Assembly: GCA_040387515.1 (NCBI GenBank) | Contig: JAZKDP010000011.1 | Location: forward strand, 174,244 to 238,243 | Reading direction: 5' to 3' | DNA: 64,000 bases | From: Methylotenera_A sp040387515 | GTDB lineage: Bacteria; Pseudomonadota; Gammaproteobacteria; Burkholderiales; Methylophilaceae | Part shown: positions 46,248 to 53,712 of the stretch, piece after piece | Numbering within the stretch: position 1 is the first letter of the stretch | Layout of the letters: every line of letters starts with the position of its first letter | Position numbers and translations under genes: made by a program | The notes under the pieces: generated by a model | Told to the model about the DNA's origin: nothing | Databases searched by the model: none | Seen by the model: the letters and a program-made list of their open reading frames with translations, nothing else

Positions 46248-46385
46248 TACTCATTAGTTTGAACTGCCGATTGATTTGAACGACTTATTCTGTTTGAACA
46301 ATTGTTTTATTTTAGACGACTTGTCATTTAAACCGTTTGGTTAATTAAACCGCTTGTTAATTCGAAACGCCTGTTAATTTGAGCC
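46248..46385. repeat. Degenerate 17-bp tandem repeat, eight units
   Basis: Eight consecutive 17-18 bp units fill the gap between gpsA and the SH3-domain gene and run into the latter's stop codon. Unit starts are 46248, 46265, 46282 (18 bp), 46300 (18 bp), 46318, 46335, 46352 and 46369. The best units are GTTTGGTTAATTAAACC, GCTTGTTAATTCGAAAC and GCCTGTTAATTTGAGCC. An approximate consensus is GCYTGTTAATTTGAAAC. A ninth weak unit may overlap the gpsA start (46231-46247). Confidence 0.75.
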
Positions 46386-46838
46386 CCAGAGCACGCTATT
46401 TAGTACATAGCCAGTTGCACCGTCGCGATGTTTGACTTTAACCCAACCCGTTTTGGTCGCTGATGCTAGCAATTCCAACACCACGTCTTTTTCTACCGTG
46501 GCAACCAAACTTGAGGCTGCATCTTCAGCGGATTTAATATCGGTTTTAGCAATGACTAATACCGTGCGCTTATTACTTAATTGTTTACCTTCTATCCAAC
46601 TTAAACCGCCCAATGCATCACGCACTTTTATCCATTCGCCTAAATTTACAATCACTTCGACCGGATAACCTTGTCCAAGAATATATAACTTACTAGCCTC
46701 AACAGATGGCGCATCGTACAAAATAGCTTTTGTGCTGGCAACAGAACGAAAATCTAGCGCAAACGCGTTACAAGAAAATATTAAGCCAATCAATATCACA
46801 GGAATTTGAATAAGGCTTAACATTTTCTTATCGACCAT
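46374..46838 (-). CDS. Exported bacterial SH3-domain protein
   Basis: 154 residues. The signal peptide (about 1-28) ends at NAFA-L. Two SH3-like modules follow: one near 35-90 (VASTKAILYDAPS, GYPVEVIVNLGEWIKVRDALGG) and one near 95-152 (a degenerate core, then TGWVKVKHRDGATGYV). The Gly-Trp-x-x-Val pattern is typical of SH3 domains that contact peptidoglycan. ATG 46838 is preferred; GTG 46850 and ATG 46823 are also in frame. The last codons lie within the tandem repeat array. Confidence 0.75.
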   Translation of the reverse strand: MVDKKMLSLIQIPVILIGLIFSCNAFALDFRSVASTKAILYDAPSVEASKLYILGQGYPVEVIVNLGEWIKVRDALGGLSWIEGKQLSNKRTVLVIAKTDIKSAEDAASSLVATVEKDVVLELLASATKTGWVKVKHRDGATGYVLNSVLWGSN

Positions 46839-46842
46839 TGTC

Positions 46843-46890
46843 TTAATCACTTAGGGTTTTAATCACTCAGGATTTAATCGTTAAATTAAT
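46843..46890. repeat. 16-bp tandem repeat between the SH3 gene and secB
   Basis: TTAATCACTTAGGGTT (46843-46858) and TTAATCACTCAGGATT (46859-46874) differ at two positions; a weaker third unit follows (46875-46890) and runs into the secB stop. Confidence 0.7.
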
Positions 46891-47368
46891 TCGCTTTTGC
46901 AGCATTTTCAGCTTGTTGTTTTTGTTGCATAAACAAAGCTTCAAAATTAATTGGGTTTAACAATACTGGCGCAAAACCTGCGCGCGTAACTAAATCAGAC
47001 ACCACTTCGCGTGCATATGGGAACAGGATATTAGGACAAGTAACACCCAAAATCATTTCTAGATTTTCTTCTGGAATATTACGCACTGCAAAAATACCTG
47101 CTTGTGTTACTTCAACCAAAAAAGCCACTTTGTCGCCCACTTTAGCCGTTACCGTCACTTTAATCGCGGCTTCGTAAACACCGTCTTCCAGCTTTTGTGC
47201 TGCATTGCCCAACTCTACATTCACTTGAGGTTGTGTGCGGTCAGTAAAAATCTGTGGTGCGTTAGGTATTTCTAACGATGCATCTTTTACGTATAACTTT
47301 TCGATTGAAAAACCAGGTTGCGTGTCTTGTTCTGTTGCTTGATTTGTTGCGCTGTTTGTTTCTGCCAT
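46886..47368 (-). CDS. secB: Protein-export chaperone SecB
   Basis: Cytosolic tetrameric chaperone that keeps precursors unfolded and hands them to SecA. 160 residues. FSIEKLYVKDASLEIPNAP near 18, GIFAVRNIPEENLEMILGVTCPNILFPYAREVV near 90-120 in two adjoining segments, and a helical C-terminal tail. AGGA 7 nt upstream supports the start. The 179-nt gap upstream to grxC holds an 11-bp near-repeat (AATTCTAAAAC/AATTCTAAATT) and no gene. Confidence 0.95.
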   Translation of the reverse strand: MAETNSATNQATEQDTQPGFSIEKLYVKDASLEIPNAPQIFTDRTQPQVNVELGNAAQKLEDGVYEAAIKVTVTAKVGDKVAFLVEVTQAGIFAVRNIPEENLEMILGVTCPNILFPYAREVVSDLVTRAGFAPVLLNPINFEALFMQQKQQAENAAKAN

Positions 47369-47547
47369 GTTGTTTTCCTAAAACGATTTGCTTACTTAAA
47401 GTTGAAAAAATAGTTAATTCTAAAACAATTCTAAATTTGTGCCCAAAAGCATTTTAGCTTTTAATTACTTTTTGTTCATCACATTATTGTGACAAGTTTT
47501 TCTAATCGCCGAATATTGAGTTTATGCACTTGGCCTAAATACTCAAC

Positions 47548-47847
47548 TTAAATATTGAGCAATGAATCTAGTTTCCCTGCTACATCCAATGCTCGCAAAT
47601 CGTCATAACCACCGATATGCTGATGATTAATATAAATCTGCGGCACCGTACGGCGACCTGTTTTTTGCATCATTTCATGCCGCAACTCTGGCTGTAAATC
47701 CACCCGAATTTTATCGATCTTAACGCCTTTTTCCGTTAAAAGTCGTTCTGCATTAATGCAATACGGACAAGTGCCGGTTGCATACATCAAAACATTTGGT
47801 GCGGCTGAATTTTGCATACTTGTATTTTGTGTGTCGAAACTATCCAT
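47548..47847 (-). CDS. grxC: Glutaredoxin 3
   Basis: Thiol reductant with glutathione. 99 residues. The active site CPYC lies near residue 27, the cis-Pro segment RTVPQIYIN near 66, and the GSH-binding GGYDDL near 79. The first 18 residues are not conserved; ATG at 47817 would give a more typical N-terminus. It follows the rhodanese gene after 15 nt. Confidence 0.95.
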   Translation of the reverse strand: MDSFDTQNTSMQNSAAPNVLMYATGTCPYCINAERLLTEKGVKIDKIRVDLQPELRHEMMQKTGRRTVPQIYINHQHIGGYDDLRALDVAGKLDSLLNI

Positions 47848-47862
47848 TTGAAAGATTAATAC

Positions 47863-48294
47863 CTAACTTTTTACCAACGGCAATTTGGCTTCCACCCAAG
47901 CATTTAAACCACCTTGCAGGTTGTTTAGCTGGCTAAATTGTTGCGCCTTTAAAATCTTACAAGCATTGTTAGCACGCACACCACGCTGGCAATGCACTAG
48001 CACTGGTTTGTCTTTAAACTTTTCAATTTCTTTTAAGCGATTGGCCAATTCAGTCACAGGGATATTTTTTGCACCCTGAATATGCCCACTGGCAAATTCT
48101 GCTGCATCGCGCACATCTAGTATTAATGGCTTGCTACGATTCAAGACTAACACCGCTTCTGCGGCAGATAAATTTGCCACACCACTGGCACCGCGATTAA
48201 GCATTGGCCACAACAAAGCAACACCAGAACCAACTGCCAAGCCAATCAGCAACGCATTATGTTTTACAAATTCGTACAGGGTTATTTCAGTCAT
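47863..48294 (-). CDS. Membrane-anchored rhodanese-like protein (YibN type)
   Basis: 143 residues. A membrane segment near 12-30 is followed by a single rhodanese domain with VLDVRDAAEFASGHIQGA near 57-74 and the active-site loop CQRGVRA near 103. YibN-like proteins sit upstream of grxC-secB-gpsA in many proteobacteria. The sulfur acceptor is unknown. GGAAA upstream supports the start. Confidence 0.9.
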   Translation of the reverse strand: MTEITLYEFVKHNALLIGLAVGSGVALLWPMLNRGASGVANLSAAEAVLVLNRSKPLILDVRDAAEFASGHIQGAKNIPVTELANRLKEIEKFKDKPVLVHCQRGVRANNACKILKAQQFSQLNNLQGGLNAWVEAKLPLVKS

Positions 48295-48350
48295 ATTGTT
48301 TCCAAAAAATCACACATTCGCACAATCATTACATGCGAGCCATTATTTAA

Positions 48351-48370
48351 ATGCGCATTTAGATGCGCAT
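48351..48370. repeat. Two ATGCGCAT palindromes 12 bp apart
   Basis: ATGCGCAT at 48351-48358 and 48363-48370, in the divergent region between the rhodanese gene and gpmI. The spacing is close to one helical turn. Confidence 0.4.
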
Positions 48371-48387
48371 TGGACAGCCAACTATTA

Positions 48388-48473
48388 TAATGGATAACTT
48401 AACCAATATTTAACTTAGTAAAATGTTTAACATAGCTTTGACTCATGGCTTGGATGAATGTTTAACTTAGCAT
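48388..48473. repeat. Degenerate 17-bp tandem repeat upstream of gpmI
   Basis: Five units of 17-18 bp start at 48388, 48405, 48422, 48439 and 48457. The clearest are AATATTTAACTTAGTAA, AATGTTTAACATAGCTT and AATGTTTAACTTAGCAT; the fourth (48439-48456) is diverged. Confidence 0.6.
48438..48466 (+). promoter_or_regulatory. Candidate promoter for gpmI
   Basis: TTGACT (48438-48443), a 17-nt spacer and TTTAAC (48461-48466), about 40 nt before the gpmI ATG. It is embedded in the tandem repeat. Confidence 0.35.
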
Positions 48474-48504
48474 TAATTTAGGCACCGACTAGGAAGATTT
48501 TGAC

Positions 48505-50049
48505 ATGTCAGTTACCCCCGTCATATTGTTGATTTTAGATGGCTTTGGTCATCGCGAAGACATTACCAATAACGCCATCGCACAAGCGCGCACGCCTAAT
48601 TTGGATGCGCTAAAGCAAAGCGAACCGCATATGCTGATTAACGCTTCTGAACATTATGTTGGCTTGCCAGATGGTCAGATGGGTAATTCTGAAGTCGGCC
48701 ACTTAAATATCGGCGCAGGACGCATCCTTTTCCAAGACTTTGAACGCATTAACAATAGCATTAGCAATGGCGAATTCTTTAAACATATCGATTTAGTTAA
48801 CGCTTTGCAGCAATTAAAAACCAATAATAAAGCCTTACATATTTTTGGGTTACTGTCAGATGGCGGTGTGCATAGTCACATCAATCATATTTTAACTATG
48901 CTTGAAATGGCGGCACAGCAAGGTTTACAGCGCATTTATGTACATGCGTTTTTAGATGGCCGCGATACACCACCAATTAGCGCGGTACCTTATATCGCCT
49001 TACTTGAAGATAAAATTAAAACGCTGGGCGTGGGCAAAATTGCGTCTATTTCTGGTCGCTTTTACAGCATGGATAGGGACAAACGCTGGGAGCGCGTCGC
49101 GCCTGCTTACGAAATGATTGTAAACGGCATCGGCGAATTTACCGAAGCCACAGCCAGTGACGCTTTGCACAATGCCTACGCCAGAGGCGAACAAGATGAA
49201 TTTGTGAAATGCACCGTTATTCGTCAAGCGGATGAACCAGTAACGCGCCTAGAAGATGGCGATTGCGTGGTGTATATGAACTTTAGAAGTGATCGTGCGC
49301 GGCAATTAACCGATGCGCTGTTAAATGATGACTTTGCGGGCTTTTCACGCAATCGCGTGCCCAAACTGTCTGGTTATTTCACCTTAACGCAATACGATCA
49401 AAACCAACGAAAAGCCACACCAGTTTTTGCCGCCACAAGTGTGCCCAACACGTTTGGTGAATATGTATCTGGTTTGGGCTTAAAACAATTACGTATTGCC
49501 GAAACCGAAAAATACCCGCATGTCACATTCTTTTTTAATGGCGGCGATGAAGCGGTTTTTGCAGGGGAAGATCGCATCTTAGTGCCTTCACCCAAAGTCG
49601 CCACTTACGATTTACAACCAGAAATGAGTGCGCCAGAACTGACGGATAAATTAGTTGCAGCCGTGAATAGTCAACAATACAGCGCGATTATTTGCAATTA
49701 TGCCAACGGTGATATGGTGGGTCATACAGGTAATTTAACGGCAGCAATTAAGGCTATTGAAACCTTGGATACTTGCGTAGCACGCGTAGTACAAGCCGCT
49801 AGAAATAATGGTGCAGAAGTGATTATTACGGCTGATCACGGCAATGCCGAAATGATGTTTGATGGTATTAACAACCAAGCACACACCCAACATACAACTA
49901 ATCTAGTGCCGATGATCTATGTAGGTCGCAAAGCAGAATTAGCGGAGGTGGGCGCATTATCCGATTTAGCACCAACCTTATTAACCATGATGGGATTGCC
50001 ACAACCCATTGAAATGACAGGTAAAAGCCTAGTTAAATTTAATGCTTAA
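48505..50049 (+). CDS. gpmI: 2,3-bisphosphoglycerate-independent phosphoglycerate mutase
   Basis: Interconverts 3- and 2-phosphoglycerate using two Mn ions. 514 residues. LILDGFGHRED near 8, catalytic Ser in MGNSEVGHLNIGAGR near 62, HAFLDGRDTPP near 147, DRDKRWER near 193, and metal-binding ITADHGNAEMM near 441. AGGAAG 12 nt upstream. It overlaps envC by 8 nt; the pair and its divergent partner operon are conserved as in E. coli yibN-gpmI-envC. Confidence 0.96.
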   Translation: MSVTPVILLILDGFGHREDITNNAIAQARTPNLDALKQSEPHMLINASEHYVGLPDGQMGNSEVGHLNIGAGRILFQDFERINNSISNGEFFKHIDLVNALQQLKTNNKALHIFGLLSDGGVHSHINHILTMLEMAAQQGLQRIYVHAFLDGRDTPPISAVPYIALLEDKIKTLGVGKIASISGRFYSMDRDKRWERVAPAYEMIVNGIGEFTEATASDALHNAYARGEQDEFVKCTVIRQADEPVTRLEDGDCVVYMNFRSDRARQLTDALLNDDFAGFSRNRVPKLSGYFTLTQYDQNQRKATPVFAATSVPNTFGEYVSGLGLKQLRIAETEKYPHVTFFFNGGDEAVFAGEDRILVPSPKVATYDLQPEMSAPELTDKLVAAVNSQQYSAIICNYANGDMVGHTGNLTAAIKAIETLDTCVARVVQAARNNGAEVIITADHGNAEMMFDGINNQAHTQHTTNLVPMIYVGRKAELAEVGALSDLAPTLLTMMGLPQPIEMTGKSLVKFNA

Positions 50050-51322
50050 CTCATTTCGCGCTCCATTTGTTATCGCCATAGCGGCAATGCTGCTGAATCT
50101 TGCTTTTATCGACAATAGCTTTGCGGCAAAAAAGATAGATGTCGCTAAAGAAGACTTAGGCGATTTACAAGACAAAATCCAGGCGCTAAAAAAAGAATTG
50201 GACAACAAACAAGCCGCTCACAAAGATGCAACCGATGCGCTAAAAGATTCTGAAACCGCCATCAGCCAAGCCAATAAAAAGCTGTTTGATATCAATCAAC
50301 AACAAAAGCAAAACAAAAACACACTGGTAACGTTGAAAAAAGAATCACTCAACTTGAATGAAAAGTTGAGCGCACAGCAAAAACAATTGAGCATTTTAGT
50401 AAGGCAACAATATGTGCATGGCAACCAAAGCTATACCAAGTTGCTCTTACAAAACAAAAATCCCAGCCAAATTTCACGCGATATTCAATATTATTCTTAC
50501 ATCGCAAAAGCGCATGCACGATTAATTAATGAAATGCAAGCCAGTCTGGATAAAGTAAAAACTCTGAATAATGAAACCGCTGCCACACTGCAAGCAGTGG
50601 CTGACTTAAAAGCCAAGCAACTAGCTGAGCGAAAAACATTAGAGCAACAAAAAAGCGAAAAATCTAAAGTCGTTAAGTCGCTTTCTGGTCAAATAACAGC
50701 GCAACGCAATGAGATTAAAAAACTCAAACGCGATGAGCAGAATTTATCGCAGCTAGTTGAAAGACTCGCTAAAATTATCGCCAAACCGCCTAAAAAAGTA
50801 GTTAAGCGCAAAGCGGTAGCCAAAAAATCAAATGCTCCTGATGCGAATGTTCCCGATGCAAAACCCGCTAATCAAACCATTGCAAAAAATGAAGAAACAC
50901 CAACTAATGCTTACGCGGGCAGTAATTTTTCCGCATTAAAAGGTAAACTTAACTTGCCCGTACGTGGTGATGTCACAAATCGATTTGGTAGCAGTCGTAG
51001 CGACACAGGTGTTTCATGGAAAGGTTTATTTATCAGGGCAGCAGAAGGTAGCGATGTGAAATCAGTTGCCAATGGTCGCGTGGTTTTTGCTGATTGGTTA
51101 CGCGGCTTTGGCAATTTGATTATTGTCGACCATGGCAGTGGCTATATGAGTTTATATGGCAATAACCAAGCGGTATTAAAGCAGGTGGGTGATGAAGTGG
51201 ATGCCGGAGACAATATTGCTGCTGTTGGCAACAGTGGCGGCAATGAAAGCAATGGCCTGTATTATGAATTACGTCGCCAAAGCAAACCATTTGACCCGCT
51301 GAGCTGGAGCGTCATCCGTTAG
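50042..51322 (+). CDS. envC: Murein hydrolase activator EnvC
   Basis: Periplasmic activator of amidases at the division septum. 426 residues. Signal peptide about 1-28 (SFAA), two long coiled-coil stretches about 30-110 and 165-250, a Lys/Pro-rich linker, and a C-terminal LytM (M23) domain about 300-424. The zinc ligands of active M23 enzymes are lost: the HxxxD position is in SDTGVSWKG and HxH is replaced by LYYELRR. This matches EnvC, which activates AmiA/AmiB rather than cutting murein itself. Confidence 0.93.
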   Translation: MLNSFRAPFVIAIAAMLLNLAFIDNSFAAKKIDVAKEDLGDLQDKIQALKKELDNKQAAHKDATDALKDSETAISQANKKLFDINQQQKQNKNTLVTLKKESLNLNEKLSAQQKQLSILVRQQYVHGNQSYTKLLLQNKNPSQISRDIQYYSYIAKAHARLINEMQASLDKVKTLNNETAATLQAVADLKAKQLAERKTLEQQKSEKSKVVKSLSGQITAQRNEIKKLKRDEQNLSQLVERLAKIIAKPPKKVVKRKAVAKKSNAPDANVPDAKPANQTIAKNEETPTNAYAGSNFSALKGKLNLPVRGDVTNRFGSSRSDTGVSWKGLFIRAAEGSDVKSVANGRVVFADWLRGFGNLIIVDHGSGYMSLYGNNQAVLKQVGDEVDAGDNIAAVGNSGGNESNGLYYELRRQSKPFDPLSWSVIR

Positions 51323-51360
51323 CTGTTAATAGTGAGTAAGGTAATATAATCAACATCATA

Positions 51361-51398
51361 GCAATAAAAAAGCGTGCCTAAGCACGCTTTTTTATTGC
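51361..51398. terminator. Rho-independent terminator after envC (bidirectional)
   Basis: GCAATAAAAAAGCGTGC, loop CTAA, GCACGCTTTTTTATTGC: a perfect 17-bp stem, one of the strongest in the window. It lies between envC and the convergent lipoprotein gene. Confidence 0.93.
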
Positions 51399-51409
51399 TA
51401 ATAAATTAA

Positions 51410-51700
51410 TTATTTAGCTTCTGGTGCGGCTTCCGCTGGCGCAGCTTCTGCAGGAGCTGCTGCTTCTGGTGCAGCTGCATCAAGCGTGATACCTGGTATG
51501 CGCTCTTCTGCTGATGGCTCATACCCACCTGCGCCACTTGCTGCTGGTGCAGCTTCTGCTGCTGGTGCGGCCTCTGCTGGCACTGTCTCTGCTGCAGGAG
51601 CCGGAGCTGCCTCTGTCGCGTCTTCAGCTTTTTCACCACAAGCCGTTAATAACAATGCACCTAATAATGCGGGAACAACTAAAATTGCGTTTAATTTCAT
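51410..51700 (-). CDS. Small Ala/Glu/Pro-rich lipoprotein
   Basis: 96 residues. The signal peptide ends with lipobox LLTAC (Cys21). Most of the rest is low-complexity Ala-Pro-Glu sequence in two blocks, separated by a short segment with GGYEPSAEERIPGITLD. The low complexity suggests an extended periplasmic spacer, and I know no function. GGAG 9 nt upstream fixes the ATG at 51700; a longer frame to 51808 has no support. The terminator upstream of its end is shared with envC. Confidence 0.8.
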   Translation of the reverse strand: MKLNAILVVPALLGALLLTACGEKAEDATEAAPAPAAETVPAEAAPAAEAAPAASGAGGYEPSAEERIPGITLDAAAPEAAAPAEAAPAEAAPEAK

Positions 51701-51827
51701 CTTATATTCTCCAAAATTTTTATTAAAAATCAACCACGTAAAAAGTTTATATAAACTTACATTCACAATAATAACAAAACTAGTGACAATGTCATAATCC
51801 GCGCGCATTCAACTGGTTTTAAGATGC

Positions 51828-52229
51828 TTAAGGCTTAACATTTGTTGCAAAATCAGCAGCGATTAGCCTGCCTTTCGCATAAGCTTCAATTTCATAGGGA
51901 CTTTTAAAGTAGCCATGATGGCAAGACCATCCATATTTTAATAAGGTCATGCCATGTAAAAACTGTGACACATGCGTGAGTTCATGCCCTAACAGCTCTG
52001 CACCGCGCTTGGTATTTGGTTCATAAACACCCGCACGAAAGTAAATATAGCGCCCTAGCACAACAGCACACATATTTCGGCGCAACCAGAATGGCACTTG
52101 CCCTTCAATAATGCGCGCCTCATCCAACACAATTTTCGCAAAATAAGGACTAAATAATGCGCGTTCTTGCAGACTTAACGGACGACCTTTATGTGATGTA
52201 TCTTGTGCATTCAATTTATTGTTAATCAC
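51828..52229 (-). CDS. Small DUF4157-like protein with HExxH motif
   Basis: 133 residues. The centre reads GAELLGHELTHVSQFL, an HExxH zincin-type motif near residue 82, within a region like the DUF4157 metallopeptidase-like domain. Short N- and C-terminal extensions surround it; conserved-looking Trp and Cys/His residues (YGWSCHHGYF) follow. No signal peptide is seen. The start is GTG, overlapping the yjbQ stop by 8 nt. DUF4157 domains occur in polymorphic toxins and contractile injection systems, but nothing else of that kind is nearby. Activity is untested. Confidence 0.7.
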   Translation of the reverse strand: MINNKLNAQDTSHKGRPLSLQERALFSPYFAKIVLDEARIIEGQVPFWLRRNMCAVVLGRYIYFRAGVYEPNTKRGAELLGHELTHVSQFLHGMTLLKYGWSCHHGYFKSPYEIEAYAKGRLIAADFATNVKP

Positions 52230-52641
52230 CTAATGCATGCAAAATGATGCGTCTTGTGGCTGGCATATGCCGATGCTCAAACAAAAAAATGCCTTGCCAT
52301 TGGCCTAATGCAACTTTGCCATTTAATATCGGGATAGATAAACTGGTTTGTGTTAGCGCGCTACGCACATGTGCTGGCATATCGTCTGGGCCTTCTACAG
52401 TATGAATAAATAAATTATCGCCATCAGGCACTAAGCGATTAAAAAAAGCCTCCATATCCACCAATACGTCCGCATCGTAATTCTCATTAATCATCAAACT
52501 GGCAGAGGTATGTTGAATATACAAAGTGAGTAAGCCAGTGCTAAAACCCAGCTGGTTAGCCCAATCTAGCACCTGCGTCGTGATGTCATAAATCTTACGC
52601 CCTTGCGCTTTAATACTGATTTCCTGAGTAAATTGCAGCAT
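52222..52641 (-). CDS. yjbQ: YjbQ family protein (secondary thiamine-phosphate synthase-like, UPF0047)
   Basis: 139 residues. IQHTSASLMINEN near 48 and the C-terminal LFEHRHMPATRRI hold the conserved His and acidic residues of the family. E. coli YjbQ has weak thiamine-phosphate synthase activity in vivo; the true role is open. The start at 52641 (MLQFTQEIS) fits the family; a longer frame to 52722 does not. Confidence 0.88.
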   Translation of the reverse strand: MLQFTQEISIKAQGRKIYDITTQVLDWANQLGFSTGLLTLYIQHTSASLMINENYDADVLVDMEAFFNRLVPDGDNLFIHTVEGPDDMPAHVRSALTQTSLSIPILNGKVALGQWQGIFLFEHRHMPATRRIILHALGD

Positions 52642-52720
52642 GCTTAAAACCTTTCGTTCAATATCATTAGCATAACTTATTCGTTTACTTTTTAACAAAA
52701 AATAGTTGACGGCGCAGAGC

Positions 52721-52785
52721 ACTTAATTTAACCTTACAGTTAATTAACCAAATAGTTAATTAAAACACTAGTTAATTCATTAAGT
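52721..52785. repeat. 16-bp tandem repeat upstream of the arsR-type gene
   Basis: AGTTAATTAACCAAAT (52738-52753), AGTTAATTAAAACACT (52754-52769) and AGTTAATTCATTAAGT (52770-52785) share AGTTAATT at exact 16-bp spacing. A weak fourth unit lies just before (about 52721-52737). The array ends 6 nt before the ATG, where the promoter and operator of the regulator should lie. Confidence 0.75.
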
Positions 52786-52791
52786 TTAACA

Positions 52792-53130
52792 ATGACAGCA
52801 GACCAACTTAGCAATACCTTTTCCGCATTGGCAGACCCCACACGTCGCGCTATTTTAGCGCGCTTAGCGCTAGGCGAAACCTCCGTTAATGAGCTCGCCG
52901 CACCATTTGAAATGAGTCTGCCAGCAGTAACTAAACACTTAAAAGTGTTGCAGCGTGCAGGGCTTATTAGTCAAAGCCGTCAAGCACAATCCCGACCCTG
53001 CAAGCTTGAAGCAAAACCGTTGCAAGAAGTTGCCACATTTCTAGCGCAATATCAGCAATTTTGGGAACAACGACTGGATCAATTAGATAGTTACTTATTA
53101 TCACTAAATCTGAAGGAGAATGAAAAATGA
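52792..53130 (+). CDS. ArsR/SmtB-family transcriptional regulator
   Basis: 112 residues. The winged helix ADPTRRAILARLALGE followed by MSLPAVTKHLKVLQRAGLI is typical of the metal-independent ArsR subgroup; no CxC metal site is visible. It is coupled by a 4-nt overlap to an SRPBCC gene, a very common pairing in which the two proteins are expressed together. The ligand is unknown. Confidence 0.9.
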   Translation: MTADQLSNTFSALADPTRRAILARLALGETSVNELAAPFEMSLPAVTKHLKVLQRAGLISQSRQAQSRPCKLEAKPLQEVATFLAQYQQFWEQRLDQLDSYLLSLNLKENEK

Positions 53131-53642
53131 CGCCATCGTTTAAAATCAATCCTGAATTAGACCTTGTATTGGAACGTGTCGTGGACGCGCCGCGCGAACT
53201 AGTGTGGGCAGCATGGACTCAACCTGAACAATTGAAACAATGGTTTTGCCCTTTACCTTGGAAAACCATTGAATGTGAAATTGACTTGCGTCCTGGTGGA
53301 AAATTCAGCACTACAATGCAATCGCCAGAAGGTCAGCGTTTTCCAAATAATGGCTGTTATTTAGAAGTGATACCAAACCAAAGGTTAAGTTGGACTAATG
53401 CACTAGAACCAGGGTTTCGCCCTGCCAAACAGTTGGAACAGTCGCCGGGTCATGAATGTGCTGAACTATTCATGACCGCAATTATTTTGTTAGAAGCACA
53501 TGAAAAAGGCACTAAATATACCGCTATCGCCTTACACCCGAATCAAGAAAGTCGTAAAAGACATGAAGATATGGGCTTCCACGAAGGCTGGTCAACTTGT
53601 GCAGATCAGCTTATTGCCATGATAAAAAGCAATATGAAGTAA
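53127..53642 (+). CDS. SRPBCC (AHSA1-like) domain protein
   Basis: 171 residues. RVVDAPRELVWAAWTQPEQLKQWF and DLRPGGKFSTTM followed by GWSTCADQLIAMIK at the C-terminus are the AHSA1/START-like lipid or ligand-binding cavity signatures. It overlaps the ArsR-type gene by 4 nt (ATGA), with GGAG 8 nt upstream. The function is unknown; these proteins may bind hydrophobic small molecules. Confidence 0.88.
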   Translation: MTPSFKINPELDLVLERVVDAPRELVWAAWTQPEQLKQWFCPLPWKTIECEIDLRPGGKFSTTMQSPEGQRFPNNGCYLEVIPNQRLSWTNALEPGFRPAKQLEQSPGHECAELFMTAIILLEAHEKGTKYTAIALHPNQESRKRHEDMGFHEGWSTCADQLIAMIKSNMK

Positions 53643-53669
53643 ATATAGCTGCGCACAAACATGTAGTCC

Positions 53670-53695
53670 GCAAGCGCAGTGAATATTGCGCTTGC
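53670..53695. terminator. Hairpin between convergent SRPBCC and lipoprotein genes
   Basis: GCAAGCGCA (53670-53678) and TGCGCTTGC (53687-53695), a perfect 9-bp stem with an 8-nt loop but no T-tract. It is probably a weak bidirectional terminator. Confidence 0.45.
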
Positions 53696-53712
53696 AATGC
53701 AAAAGTAACTAT

